Assembly: GCA_023411795.1 (NCBI GenBank)
Contig: JAEYOK010000024.1
Location: 1 to 62,815 of the forward strand
From: Bacillota bacterium
Lineage (GTDB): Bacteria > Bacillota > Clostridia > DSM-8532
Direction: 5' to 3'
DNA: 62,815 bases
Shown: piece after piece, positions 1 through 9,316 of the stretch
How the letters are laid out: every line of letters begins with the position of its first letter
How positions within the stretch are numbered: the stretch's first letter is position 1
Program-made: the position numbers and the translations under genes
The notes under the pieces: generated by a model
The model's input: the letters and a program-made list of their open reading frames with translations, nothing else
What the model was told of the DNA's origin: nothing
Database searches by the model: none

Positions 1-102
1 AATTTGTTAATGGTGGTCGGAAGTATAGTCGTTTTGGCAACTATTCTTTTAATCCTCTCTTATATGATTTCTCTTAAACTGTATTCCAAACGCGACTTTT
101 AA
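1..102 (+). CDS. C-terminal end of a membrane protein, possibly an ABC-2-type permease (partial)
   Basis: An open frame enters from the left edge and ends in TAA at 100-102, giving about 33 residues. They form one hydrophobic helix (VVGSIVVLATILLILSY) followed by a basic tail ending KLYSKRDF. A last helix followed by a short tail of this kind is common at the C terminus of ABC-2-type permeases, but a single helix cannot prove the family. A strong terminator starts 13 bp after the stop, which supports this being a real gene end. The rest of the gene lies outside the window. Confidence 0.55.
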   Translation, partial: NLLMVVGSIVVLATILLILSYMISLKLYSKRDF

Positions 103-114
103 TCAAAAAACCTG

Positions 115-160
115 AACCGCGCGGAGCAGATAGTCAAGCATATCACTTCGTGCGGTTTTT
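115..160 (+). terminator. Intrinsic terminator of the permease-like gene
   Basis: AACCGCGCGGAG (115-126) pairs along all 12 positions, with two G-T wobbles, to CTTCGTGCGGTT (146-157) and runs into TTTTT. It closes the plus-strand gene ending at 102. Confidence 0.7.
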
Positions 161-324
161 GCTTTATCAATTCTCAATATCTCGCCTTAATTTATTTCAG
201 TCACCACCGTTCTGAATAAGAGCCATGCACCGCCTTCTCCTTTGGCTAATTCAAGCAATATTGAAAAAATGCATCATGTAACGTAAATAAATGTAAATAA
301 ATCGTATTAACTAAAATAAAGGAT

Positions 325-1560
325 TCATTTTCTTTTGATTAGCAATACAGATAAATCGTTTACATTTGTGCCTGTAGGACCGGTTACGATAAGCCCGTCG
401 CATGCTTGAAGCGCATGATATGCATCATTGTTTTCCAATGTTTCAAATATATTAATGCCTTTTTGGGCTAAGAGCTTCTTTGTATCTGAATCCACATATC
501 CTCCGGCCGCATCAGTCGGTCCATCTGTGCCATCTGAACCGATTGAAAAAACTGCTACATTTTCAAGCCCAGAGATACCATCTGCAGCCGATAGGGCGAG
601 TTCCTGATTTCTGCCCCCTTTACCTTTACCTTTTAGCTGGACAACAGTTTCGCCACCTGATATAAATGCAAGAGATTTTTCTGATGAATTGTAGTACTGA
701 GCGATTGAGGCCAAAAAGCTGCCTGCTTCTCTGGCTTGACATCTTAAACTTGCTGTCAGTACAATCGGCTCATAACCAAGTTCCCGGCATTTACGCTCCG
801 CTGCAACACATAGCTGGGTAACGCTGCCTGTAATTTTAGTCCGAACATTATTTAATACCGACGGAGTCTCCTTTTTTAATAGTTCCGATATTTCTGCAGA
901 CACTGTTATACCATATTTACGTATTATTTCAACGGCTTGATCTGAAGTTGATGAATCAGGGTACGCAGGGCCTGAAGCTATCATATCTAATGGGTCCCCA
1001 ATGATGTCAGACAAAACCACAGAGATAACCTGAGCCGGTTCACAAAGCTTAGCGAATTTTCCTCCCTTTACGGCCGACAAGCGCTTTCGGATGGTATTTA
1101 TTTCAACAATATCGGCACCGGAGGCAAGAAGCTGCTTAGTTAAATTTTCGAGTTCATTTTCTTTAATCAAAGGCTTCTCAAAAAGGGCTGAACCACCACC
1201 CGATATAAGAAACAGTACCTTGTCTTCAGGTGATAATCCTGAGACCATCTTTATTGCCGCTTCTGTTGCAGCAAAGGAATTAGCATCCGGAATGGGGTGG
1301 CCCGCCTCCATAATGCGAATATTAAGCAAATCTCCTTGAGAATGATCATATTTTGTTATTACTATACCTTCATCAATCCGGCTACCTAGAAGTTCACATG
1401 CAGCCTTTGCCATAGACCAGGCCGCCTTACCTATTGATACCAACAGTAATTTCCCACCCGATAAGTCCTCATACTGTAAAGCTTTCTTTACCGCAGTATT
1501 TGGGAGAGCCTCATTAATAGCTGATTCTATTATCATATTTGAATCATTTCTCAAGCTCAT
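325..1560 (-). CDS. Glycerate 2-kinase / MOFRL-family protein
   Basis: A 411-residue protein of the GckA/TtuD type, which phosphorylates D-glycerate to 2-phosphoglycerate in the cytoplasm; older annotations call it hydroxypyruvate reductase. Visible motifs are GKAAWSM (44-50), GHPIPDANS (87-95), SGGGSALF (120-127), SDIIGDPLDMIASGP (184-198), and in the C-terminal MOFRL part GKGKGGRNQELAL (311-323) and GSDGTDGPTDAAGG (341-354). Length and motif order are normal. A GGAGG site lies 7-8 bases before the ATG. It follows the sugar operon on the same strand, but a terminator at about 1823-1864 and nearly 400 bp separate them, so it is probably its own unit. It could salvage a C3 product of the neighbouring pathway; that is inference. 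Confidence 0.85.
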   Translation of the reverse strand: MSLRNDSNMIIESAINEALPNTAVKKALQYEDLSGGKLLLVSIGKAAWSMAKAACELLGSRIDEGIVITKYDHSQGDLLNIRIMEAGHPIPDANSFAATEAAIKMVSGLSPEDKVLFLISGGGSALFEKPLIKENELENLTKQLLASGADIVEINTIRKRLSAVKGGKFAKLCEPAQVISVVLSDIIGDPLDMIASGPAYPDSSTSDQAVEIIRKYGITVSAEISELLKKETPSVLNNVRTKITGSVTQLCVAAERKCRELGYEPIVLTASLRCQAREAGSFLASIAQYYNSSEKSLAFISGGETVVQLKGKGKGGRNQELALSAADGISGLENVAVFSIGSDGTDGPTDAAGGYVDSDTKKLLAQKGINIFETLENNDAYHALQACDGLIVTGPTGTNVNDLSVLLIKRK

Positions 1561-1822
1561 AAGGATTTCCTCCTAACTTGTTGCGTTAATAAGCGGCGTG
1601 CCTAGGCTACAGCTGCTAAAACTGCAAAGTTTTATTTAAGGAAACGCTGAAGTTCAGACTTCGGCGCATATATCAATAAAACACTAATACTTATTTTATA
1701 ATATTTTAATACTACCGAAAGATATATACAAGGTATACATTGATAATTGATGCTATTCCGACAACAAGCGTACCCAGTGTCTGGATACGTTTATTATGGT
1801 CAACAAAAGAAGTGATCTAAAT
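1561..1822. other. Gene-free stretch upstream of the glycerate kinase
   Basis: No credible coding frame. It holds a 9-bp hairpin with a four-base loop (CGCTGAAGT 1645-1653, ACTTCGGCG 1658-1666, one wobble) about 85 bp upstream of the glycerate kinase start, plus AT-rich DNA able to hold a promoter. The hairpin has no U-tract on the coding strand, so I do not call it an attenuator. Confidence 0.4.
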
Positions 1823-1864
1823 AAAAAAAGCAACCAGCCCTATCTTGTATAATTGATAGGGCTG
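1823..1864 (-). terminator. Intrinsic terminator of the sugar operon
   Basis: The perfect 10-bp inverted repeat CAGCCCTATC (1835-1844) / GATAGGGCTG (1855-1864) is followed on the minus strand by a short spacer and a run of seven T (A at 1823-1829). It lies about 90 bp past the glycosidase stop. Confidence 0.85.
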
Positions 1865-1952
1865 AGTTACTTTTCTTCCGGTAAAACCATCGATAAGGAG
1901 GAGATTTCTACTCCGGTGATGCCAATCTTAGGCAGATTCCAAAATTATATAA

Positions 1953-3968
1953 TTATAGTGCTAGTGTCTTAAAAAGCTCTCTATATGGTGAGGCCTTCCT
2001 GTAAAAAACAGGTGGCTTTCCTATAAGTGAATCGATTTCATACCAGCCTCCGTGGCACTCATTACCGGTCCAAAAATGAACCCATTCATCTTCAGGAAGA
2101 TAAACACGCCACTTGGTCACTTCTTTTTCTACTACCGGGGCTACAAGAACATCCCGGCCAAGTAAGTACTGATATTTGAGAGTATAGACCAGAGAATCCT
2201 GTTCGTAATGCATAAAGAGAGGTCTCATGACAGGTGTTCCAAAAGCCGAGTTTTCTTCCACACATGCTTTGATGTAAGGAGCCAATGTACTGTATACCAT
2301 GCTCATCCGTGCAAAATGGTCAAGAACTTCATTATCATAATCGAACTGAACATTGTCATCGGGTCGGTTTCCTTCATGGCTCCGCATAACAGGTGAAAAG
2401 GCGCATAGCTCCGCCCATCTCATTAAGAGCTCTTTACTTCTCTTGAAATCGAGCATAGTTGTGTAACCGCCTATATCGCTATGACAGATTCCAAAGCCCG
2501 ATAATGCAAGGGAGAGAGTAGCGGGGATAACTGAAGCCAAGCCATCGTCAAGACTCCAACCAACGTGCTGATCCCCATTCCACATAAGGGTGGAATAACG
2601 TACCGTCTCTGTATGTCCGGCTCTTGTGAAAAAGAAAATCTCTCCGACTTTTCCGGCTTCTTCTATGGCTTCCCTGTTTGCTTTCGCCCATAGTGCCGGC
2701 CATTTGTTATGAACTATTTCGGCATCCTCGCCACTATGTAGTACGGCATCAACCGGGAGATATTCGCCGAAATCAGCCATCCATCCGGACAATCCGAAAT
2801 CGATCATATTCCGTTTAATAACATTTTTAATCCATTCAAAAGCATCCGGATTGGTTAAGTCAAGCATTGCAGCAGGAAATGTAGTAATTGTGACTCTATA
2901 ATCCTCACCATCTTTATTTTTAACAGTATAACCCTTCTGGGAAGCTTCTCTATAAAGATTTCCCTCTATAGCTAAGAATGGATTTATATAGCCCAGGAAA
3001 CGAATACCTTTTTGGGCAAGCTGAGGCATGGCCTTATCCAGATTTGGATAAAGCTTTTTATCCCATTCCCAATTCCACATTAACTGCTTGCCAAAGGATG
3101 TGATTCTTCTGCCTTCCCAATCCTGGCACCAAACCCCTGCAATTTTCATTCCACGCCCTTCAGCTTTTCTAACTTTTTCAAGCAGTATATCGGTGCCTCC
3201 TTGAATTCCCAATATAACGCCTTCATACACCCATTCGGGAAGCTCCGGCTGCCTGCCCAGTATATCGGACATGCTTTTAAGAAGCTCTGTAAAACTATCA
3301 TTTTTACCAATTATAATTTTTCTGGGAACATCACGGACAGTAATCCTATTTGATTTATCCTTGCTGAAATCAAACTCCATATAGGCATCCGAATCAATAT
3401 GGAAGAACATCTTTTTACTGGTTACAAAGGTGGGCTGTGAATAATATGTCTCATATCTATTAAAAGCCATAATATCATCCGGCTTTTTGCGTAACACCTT
3501 TCGTCTGAAAACCTTTAAGAGCATCCTGTTTAAGCACTGGTGCTCAGCCACCCATATTCTTACCTTCTGTCCTTTTAGGTCAAAATGAGTAAACTGTTCA
3601 CCGCAGCCATATACATGTTCACTAGGATCGGATACAAAGTCAAGCCATAATCTATTGACCGGTTTTCCGATATTATTAAATAACAGCTCCAGTTTATTTC
3701 CAATCTTAGTAATTATAACCTCTACCCGGTATACCTCTTCCTCATCAAAAAACACTATTGATACCGAGTTTTCACCCTGTTTCACCGTGTATTCGCTAAG
3801 AGGTCTTTTACTCTTTAGTCTATCCTTTATTCGGAAAGAGCCTCTTTTCATCATGTAGGATGCTGTTCCTGAACCGGCTGTGAGAAAAGGCTTCGTCTTT
3901 GTATGACGTAGGATTTCTTGTTCTTCCAGTAATACTGAAAAACCTTGATAAGACTCTATAAGTTTCAC
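1953..3968 (-). CDS. GH31 alpha-glycosidase, sulfoquinovosidase (YihQ)-like
   Basis: A 671-residue GH31 retaining alpha-glycosidase that aligns closely with E. coli YihQ (678 aa) with a constant six-residue offset. The nucleophile is D399 in WMADFGEYLP and the acid/base is D466 in WNGDQ. The YihQ signatures FNRYETYYSQPTFV, SLDDGLASVIPATLSLALSG and HSDIGGYTT are present. Of the five residues that define sulfoquinovosidases (Q262, Q288, R301, W304, Y508 in E. coli), four are kept as Q256, Q282, W298 and Y502, but the sulfonate-contacting Arg is Gln295. There is no signal peptide, so it acts on an imported glycoside. It is the last gene of the operon and starts at GTG after AGGGGGAA. It could hydrolyse sulfoquinovosyl glycerol or a related glycoside. 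Family assignment is firm, substrate is not. Confidence 0.85.
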   Translation of the reverse strand: MKLIESYQGFSVLLEEQEILRHTKTKPFLTAGSGTASYMMKRGSFRIKDRLKSKRPLSEYTVKQGENSVSIVFFDEEEVYRVEVIITKIGNKLELLFNNIGKPVNRLWLDFVSDPSEHVYGCGEQFTHFDLKGQKVRIWVAEHQCLNRMLLKVFRRKVLRKKPDDIMAFNRYETYYSQPTFVTSKKMFFHIDSDAYMEFDFSKDKSNRITVRDVPRKIIIGKNDSFTELLKSMSDILGRQPELPEWVYEGVILGIQGGTDILLEKVRKAEGRGMKIAGVWCQDWEGRRITSFGKQLMWNWEWDKKLYPNLDKAMPQLAQKGIRFLGYINPFLAIEGNLYREASQKGYTVKNKDGEDYRVTITTFPAAMLDLTNPDAFEWIKNVIKRNMIDFGLSGWMADFGEYLPVDAVLHSGEDAEIVHNKWPALWAKANREAIEEAGKVGEIFFFTRAGHTETVRYSTLMWNGDQHVGWSLDDGLASVIPATLSLALSGFGICHSDIGGYTTMLDFKRSKELLMRWAELCAFSPVMRSHEGNRPDDNVQFDYDNEVLDHFARMSMVYSTLAPYIKACVEENSAFGTPVMRPLFMHYEQDSLVYTLKYQYLLGRDVLVAPVVEKEVTKWRVYLPEDEWVHFWTGNECHGGWYEIDSLIGKPPVFYRKASPYRELFKTLAL

Positions 3969-4112
3969 GATATTTCCCCCTAATTTTTGGTCATCTCTTA
4001 CTTCTTTATTCTTTACGTCATGTCAATTCTTCACAGACCTGTTGCGTCCTTTTCAGCAATCTAAGAGAGGATTTACCGCAGTACCAAACAATTTACCGAT
4101 ATTTAATGGATT

Positions 4113-4994
4113 TTACCTCACATCCAGGTTAAGAGCTTTATCTATCGTGTTTTTCCCTATGAGCAGGCCTTTTTTAATTTTTTCAACAGAGCCTTCCCAG
4201 ACAGGATCTTCATGCTCAATACTGATGACACCATCGTATCCAACCTCAAACAGACGAGAAATAATATTATTCCAATTTAGCTCTCCAAGACCGGGGATAC
4301 GATATCTCCACCAATTAAAATCGCTAAGTATGCCTCGTCTTTTAAGTTCATTCCATAAAATTTCTGTATCCTTACCATGGACATGAACGATTTTCTCTTT
4401 AAATTCAAGAATGAAATCATAAGGATCTATCATCTCCCATACTAAATGAGAAGGATCATAGGCAATACCAAGTCTATTTGACGGTAACCTGTCAAATAGC
4501 TCATGAAGTAAATATGGAGAAATAGCTATGTTTCCCATTAAAGGACACAATTCAAATGCGATATTGACATTTTTCTTATCTGCATAGTCCAGGATTCCGG
4601 TAAAAAGCTCGGTTATCCTGTCAATACTCCCAATAGGACGTTTACGAATACCGTCATGAGCATTAAATTTATCTGCCCAGTCCCACCCACGGTCAATACC
4701 GGTAGATGTTATAACTTTTTTTATACCAAATTTTGATGCCATATCTATTCTCTTTATCAGCTCATCATAGTGGTGCTTTCCCTCATCAGGAAGAAGATAA
4801 TTTCTGCAATATATAAATGCTGAAATACCCACTTTCCCATCAGTCAGAATTCTTTCGATATTGCCCTCATCAAGAGGTGTAGTAGGACCGATTTCGAGCT
4901 GGGTAAAGCCATTTTCCCCCGCCCAGTCAGCTATTTGCAATAAATCCATCCCATCTTTTCCAATTAAGCTGCTTGTAATAAAACCAATGTTCAT
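4113..4994 (-). CDS. TIM-barrel sugar isomerase/epimerase (AP endonuclease 2 family)
   Basis: A 293-residue xylose-isomerase-like TIM barrel. The family pattern is visible: IGPTTP early, a central FELCPL (metal-ligand Glu region), YDPSHLVW (Asp/His), VHVHGKD (His) and a late SIEHEDP (Glu). Members epimerise or isomerise free sugars, inositols or keto acids using Mn or Mg. It lies between the MalG-like permease gene (31 bp gap) and the glycosidase. A role as mutarotase or C2/C3 epimerase feeding the isomerase step fits the context but is inferred. The start has a clear AGGAGGGG site. The roughly 140 bp gap before the glycosidase could hold an internal promoter, but I see no clear one. Confidence 0.75.
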   Translation of the reverse strand: MNIGFITSSLIGKDGMDLLQIADWAGENGFTQLEIGPTTPLDEGNIERILTDGKVGISAFIYCRNYLLPDEGKHHYDELIKRIDMASKFGIKKVITSTGIDRGWDWADKFNAHDGIRKRPIGSIDRITELFTGILDYADKKNVNIAFELCPLMGNIAISPYLLHELFDRLPSNRLGIAYDPSHLVWEMIDPYDFILEFKEKIVHVHGKDTEILWNELKRRGILSDFNWWRYRIPGLGELNWNNIISRLFEVGYDGVISIEHEDPVWEGSVEKIKKGLLIGKNTIDKALNLDVR

Positions 4995-5025
4995 TTTACC
5001 CCTCCTAAAGTATTAGTTAATAATC

Positions 5026-5856
5026 CTATCCTTTAACCGCACCGGCTGTAAGACCGGCAACGATTTGTTTCTGGCATAATATTACTACTATCAGAATAGG
5101 CAATGTGGCGACTATTGAAGCCGCAGCCATATCTCCCCATGGAAGAGTATATTCACCCGGCATCATAGCAATAGCTATAGGCACTGTCCTCATTTCTTTC
5201 TTTGTAGTGAAGATAATAGCAAACATAAATTCGTTCCATGCGCCAATAAAAGCTATTATTGCAGTGGTAAAAACCCCCGGTGCTATAAGAGGCAAGAGTA
5301 CTAATCTCACAGCTTGAAACCGTGTTGCACCATCAACCATGGCAGAATGCTCGAGATCTATGGGTATTTTTCCAATAAACGCATTTAAAGTCCATATTGA
5401 TATGGGTAAGGTGATAACTATACTTGGAATAATTAATCCTGAATATGTATTTATAAGCCCTGCTTTTTTGAACGTCATAAATAACGGTGTCGCTATCGCA
5501 ATCAAAGGAAACATATTAGTACATAAGATAAAATTATTCCAAAATTGTTTTCCGGTAAAGTTTATCCTTGTAAATGCATAGGAAGCTGGGATTGCAACTA
5601 TTACACCGATAAGGGTTGCAAGTGATGCAACAACAACACTGTTTAAAAGATATGCCCCAAAATTATGATTCGTAAATACGATTTTATAAAAATCCAAACT
5701 TACCCTATGAGGAATGAATTCGGGAGGCATTAGATTTATATCTGCAGGATTCCTTATAGAAGTGATAAACTGCCAAAGGAATGGAAAAGTAATTGCGAAC
5801 ACAAGCAGGGTAAAAATAAAAAACCCGGGTACTTTGCTTAAATCTAATTTTTTCAT
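5026..5856 (-). CDS. ABC sugar transporter permease, MalG/MsmG type
   Basis: A 276-residue inner membrane permease with six predicted helices. The EAA loop, which docks on the ATPase, reads LEHSAMVDGATRFQAVRLVLLPLIAPG. It ends with the usual short tail after ILCQKQIVAGLTAGAVKG, a typical carbohydrate-uptake (CUT1) ending. It pairs with the MalF-type gene 11 bp upstream. No ATP-binding subunit is encoded in the operon, so a shared MsmK-type ATPase elsewhere is expected. Substrate is unknown, inferred to be the glycoside handled by the operon. Confidence 0.9.
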   Translation of the reverse strand: MKKLDLSKVPGFFIFTLLVFAITFPFLWQFITSIRNPADINLMPPEFIPHRVSLDFYKIVFTNHNFGAYLLNSVVVASLATLIGVIVAIPASYAFTRINFTGKQFWNNFILCTNMFPLIAIATPLFMTFKKAGLINTYSGLIIPSIVITLPISIWTLNAFIGKIPIDLEHSAMVDGATRFQAVRLVLLPLIAPGVFTTAIIAFIGAWNEFMFAIIFTTKKEMRTVPIAIAMMPGEYTLPWGDMAAASIVATLPILIVVILCQKQIVAGLTAGAVKG

Positions 5857-5867
5857 TTTACTTCCCC

Positions 5868-6779
5868 CTAATCCTTGTTCTTGAACATACGTATATAAAT
5901 TAAGCTGATAATAAATATTAAAATAAATATGACAGTAGACAAAGCCGAACCAAGACCAAAGTTCATGTCCTTAAATAGATAGATATACGATGAATATAGT
6001 AAGGTATTAGTTGAGTTGGCCGGGCCGCCTCCTGTCATAGAATATACGATATCAAATATTCTCAGTGCCGACATGGTGCGGAAAAGTAACGATACCAGTA
6101 TCATAGGTTTTATCATAGGAAGAGTAATTGTAAAAAATTGCCGTACTTTATTTGCCCCATCCACCTCAGCTGCCTCATACAGCTCCGCCGGAATTATTTG
6201 CAGACCCGCCAGAAGCAATAAGGCAACGAAAGGAAACTGCTTCCATGTGTCTGCTACAATAACCGCAAACATTGCCCATCCGGTTTTTGCAAGAAATGCA
6301 AAGGATTCCGTTGGCCCAACAATTCCTAGAATTCTTAAAACTGCATTTAGAACACCCAATTGGCCATCGAAAATAAAGCGGAACATCTGAGCAACGACTA
6401 TACCCGGAATAGCCCATGGTATAAGTACTGAAGTTCTGATAATGGTAACGCCTCTCTTGGCCTTATTCATCAACATAGCACAAACAAGTCCGATAAACAT
6501 CTGAAGTGCTACGGAACAAACAGCAAATACTAATGTGTTCTTCAGTGAATCATAGAATTCAGGCATTGTAAATATTTTTATGTAATTATCAAAGCCTATG
6601 TATTTTTGATTTAATGGATCGGTCAGATTATAATACTGAAGACTATAACCAAAGGTCTGTATGATTGGAACAATGCTCACTATCACAATTAGAATAATAG
6701 CTGGCATAATTAAAGCATATCCCAGTAGATTTTCTTTTTTCTGCGTAATAATACTAATTGGCTTTTGTCTGGCAACCAT
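5868..6779 (-). CDS. ABC sugar transporter permease, MalF/MsmF type
   Basis: A 303-residue permease with six predicted helices, starting about residue 17 (LLGYALIMPAIILIVIVSIVPII). The EAA motif region is YEAAEVDGANKVRQFFTITLPMIKP, and the helix after it carries the CUT1-typical MTGGGPANST. It forms the heteromeric channel with the MalG-like protein encoded 11 bp downstream and receives substrate from the lipoprotein encoded upstream. Confidence 0.9.
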   Translation of the reverse strand: MVARQKPISIITQKKENLLGYALIMPAIILIVIVSIVPIIQTFGYSLQYYNLTDPLNQKYIGFDNYIKIFTMPEFYDSLKNTLVFAVCSVALQMFIGLVCAMLMNKAKRGVTIIRTSVLIPWAIPGIVVAQMFRFIFDGQLGVLNAVLRILGIVGPTESFAFLAKTGWAMFAVIVADTWKQFPFVALLLLAGLQIIPAELYEAAEVDGANKVRQFFTITLPMIKPMILVSLLFRTMSALRIFDIVYSMTGGGPANSTNTLLYSSYIYLFKDMNFGLGSALSTVIFILIFIISLIYIRMFKNKD

Positions 6780-6866
6780 GCTCTCACCACTTTCAGTGTT
6801 AAGCTTAGGATGGATGAAAAAATTCCACCCTAAGCCTATTCACATTTGATCAAATAACTAAAAATT

Positions 6867-8171
6867 TTACTTAATTAAATCTGCCATACCTGTTTCTAGA
6901 GTTTTTAAAGCTTCTTCATAGGAAACTGTCTTGGAGAGCGCTTTATGGAAGTTTACAGCAATCAGGCTGGACATTGCAGGATAATCAGGTGCAGAAGGTC
7001 TTGATGTAGCATAATCAACTGATTTAGCAACCTCACTAAATATAGGAAGCTGTGTTTTTACATCGGCATCCTCATAAACTGATTTCCATGCCGGCAGAGT
7101 TGCTGTACCAAGAGTACGGGTTTTTTCTCCTTCAGGACCACATACGTATTGGGCAAATTTGACTGCTGCTTCGGGTACATCAGTTACACTGCTAACTGCC
7201 AGATTCCATCCACCTACTGTAGGTCCGGGAACTGTGCCACTAGGTCCTACTGGGAATGTGGTTATAGCAAATTTATCCTTAATTACTGATGTTTCGCTCT
7301 TATTCATCTGATTGTATGATCCTGGCCAAGCGATTAAGAAGAGAGCTTTGCCCTGTTCATAAATAGCGACTGAATCTGCTGGTTTATGAGCAAGTACGTC
7401 TTCGGGAGAAATTTTTTCATCTATTAATTGACGCATAAATTTAAGTGCTTCAATGGAATTTTGTGAATTAATTACAACTTTACCATCAACGATGTCGTTT
7501 CCACCATTGGACTTAATGAAGGTTAAAGCATTACATACAATTGGCTCACCCTGGAATGCTTGGAATAGGAATCCATATTCAATTCCGTTCTTACCAATAT
7601 TCTCTTTTGACATCTGGACCAATTCATCCCATGTCTTCGGAGGTGTTGGAACAAGATCTTTTCTGTAATAGAAAAGCTGTACATCGGTATACATCGGGTA
7701 TGCCCAAATCTTGTTCTGATATGTAACGGTCGATATAGGACCACCTAAATAATTGTCTTTGTTGATATTAGCGGTTTGATCCATAAGCCATCCTGCAGAT
7801 GCAAACTGTGTAGTCCAGATAACGTCCATGTTAAATACATCGGGGTCATCCTGTCCGGCTGCGAGTGATGTAATCAAGCCTTTTTTAACGTCGTCAGAGT
7901 TTCCGGGTATTTCCTGCAAATCGATCTTAATGCCGGAATTTTGAGCTTCAAAATCTGCTACAATTTTTGCCGCTGTTCCGGTTTGATCCTGCATGCAAAC
8001 CCAAGTTACAATCTGCTCTTTAACAGATTGAGAAGCGCTTGGTGTAGGCTCAGATGCCGACTGAGAAGGAGTTGGCTGTGTTCCTGCTTGCTGTGTACCA
8101 CAGGCGCTCAAGGAAGTCACTAGTACTACAACCAAAAGGACAAGGGATAGAATTTTGAATGACTTTTTCAT
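6867..8171 (-). CDS. Extracellular solute-binding lipoprotein, CUT1 sugar ABC importer
   Basis: A 434-residue family 1 solute-binding protein. The N terminus is a type II signal peptide with lipobox LSAC (Cys24), then a Ser/Thr/Pro/Gln-rich linker (to about residue 50) that holds the protein off the membrane. The mature part starts EQIVTWVCMQDQTG and shows family features such as AAGQDDPDVFNMDVIW and KALFLIAWPGSYNQM. AAGGAGG lies 6-7 bases before the ATG. It is the first gene of the importer cassette and sits 43 bp after the oxidoreductase gene. Such genes are normally the most highly expressed of their operon. The ligand cannot be read from sequence; a sulfoquinovose glycoside is the working guess. 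Confidence 0.9.
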   Translation of the reverse strand: MKKSFKILSLVLLVVVLVTSLSACGTQQAGTQPTPSQSASEPTPSASQSVKEQIVTWVCMQDQTGTAAKIVADFEAQNSGIKIDLQEIPGNSDDVKKGLITSLAAGQDDPDVFNMDVIWTTQFASAGWLMDQTANINKDNYLGGPISTVTYQNKIWAYPMYTDVQLFYYRKDLVPTPPKTWDELVQMSKENIGKNGIEYGFLFQAFQGEPIVCNALTFIKSNGGNDIVDGKVVINSQNSIEALKFMRQLIDEKISPEDVLAHKPADSVAIYEQGKALFLIAWPGSYNQMNKSETSVIKDKFAITTFPVGPSGTVPGPTVGGWNLAVSSVTDVPEAAVKFAQYVCGPEGEKTRTLGTATLPAWKSVYEDADVKTQLPIFSEVAKSVDYATSRPSAPDYPAMSSLIAVNFHKALSKTVSYEEALKTLETGMADLIK

Positions 8172-8214
8172 TTCGAATCCTCCTTAATTTTTGGTTTTAC
8201 CCTTACTGCTAATA

Positions 8215-9297
8215 TCATAAAATATCCAGACATGCCATAGTATTTGGCTTATCAGCGGATATTGCAGCCACACTTTCTGATCGGAGCGAAACTGATGCTT
8301 TTAGTCCGGCCATGGTTGTCGCTAATACAGTGATGGCGTCATCAAAGCCAACCTGTACATTTCCTGTGCCCTCAATAGCTGATATAAAGTGTTCAACTGT
8401 GATTTTTTCCGGAAATACAAAATCGCGTTGCTGATCTTCAGGAAACTCAATTTGCATATCACCGTCCGGTGTGTTGACCGTTACGACTCCTTGAGTTTCC
8501 CAGAGCTGAAAGTCCCTTATGAAGCCCTTCGGGCCAAAACCATCAATGGGTGAAAATGAACCAATGCCGTTTTTAATTCCCCAGCATACAGTAATCATTC
8601 CGATATCACCTGAAGCAAACTCAATGGTGATTAATCCGGTATCCGGGGCCTTATTTGCTATTTCTGCATATTTTTCATCGTCTTTGGCATAGGTCATTTG
8701 TCTGGCTGTAACCTTTACCGGTTTGCTGCCAAAAGCCCATTGCATGATATCTACAAAATGGCATGACATATCCATCATAGGACCGCAATTACCTTTTTCA
8801 GCGTCATGCATCGCAATTTTCGGACGGCGTTCCCTTATATCTGTAAACCTCAGAACAGCCGGTCTACCTATTAAATCTAAATCCATAATTTTTTTCAGAG
8901 ACCGAAGATTTCTGAAGTTTCGATATTGATGACCAACCGCAAGTATTTTGTTTCTTTCTTTAGCAAGAATGCCTAATTCCTCGGCCTTCTTGTAATCCAG
9001 ATCAAAGGGCTTCTCTGTAAGCACATGCAATCCGCTTCGAATAGCTTCCATAGCGTAATCAGCATGGAAATAAGCAGGAATACATATAAAAACCATATCT
9101 GCCCCTGATGTATTCAGCGCCTCATTAAGGGTTGTCGCAAGATTTGGTGCACTATGTCCCTTTAACTTTTCAGCCAAAGCAACCGCACGTTTATCATCAA
9201 TATCATAAATACTGACAACCTTAACGCCCAATTCAGTCAATGCTTTAGCGTATACAGAACCTCTGTCCCCGGCACCGATTATTACCGCTTGATGCAT
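8215..9297 (-). CDS. Gfo/Idh/MocA-family NAD(P)-dependent sugar oxidoreductase
   Basis: About 360 residues from the preferred ATG at 9297, which has AAAGGGGAAGG in front. A longer frame would begin inside the upstream RpiB-like gene. An N-terminal Rossmann fold (AVIIGAGDRGSVYAKAL) is followed by the family EKPFDLD motif (the EKP lysine is catalytic) and the C-terminal catalytic domain with GCGPMMDMSCHFVDIMQWAFG-like signature (His, Asp). Family members oxidise or reduce cyclic sugars and inositols. In this operon it may reshape a sugar before isomerisation or remove a dead-end keto sugar. It is not required by the basic transketolase scheme, so its job is open. Confidence 0.8.
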   Translation of the reverse strand: MHQAVIIGAGDRGSVYAKALTELGVKVVSIYDIDDKRAVALAEKLKGHSAPNLATTLNEALNTSGADMVFICIPAYFHADYAMEAIRSGLHVLTEKPFDLDYKKAEELGILAKERNKILAVGHQYRNFRNLRSLKKIMDLDLIGRPAVLRFTDIRERRPKIAMHDAEKGNCGPMMDMSCHFVDIMQWAFGSKPVKVTARQMTYAKDDEKYAEIANKAPDTGLITIEFASGDIGMITVCWGIKNGIGSFSPIDGFGPKGFIRDFQLWETQGVVTVNTPDGDMQIEFPEDQQRDFVFPEKITVEHFISAIEGTGNVQVGFDDAITVLATTMAGLKASVSLRSESVAAISADKPNTMACLDIL

Positions 9298-9316
9298 AAT
9301 GCCTTCCCCTTTCAGT

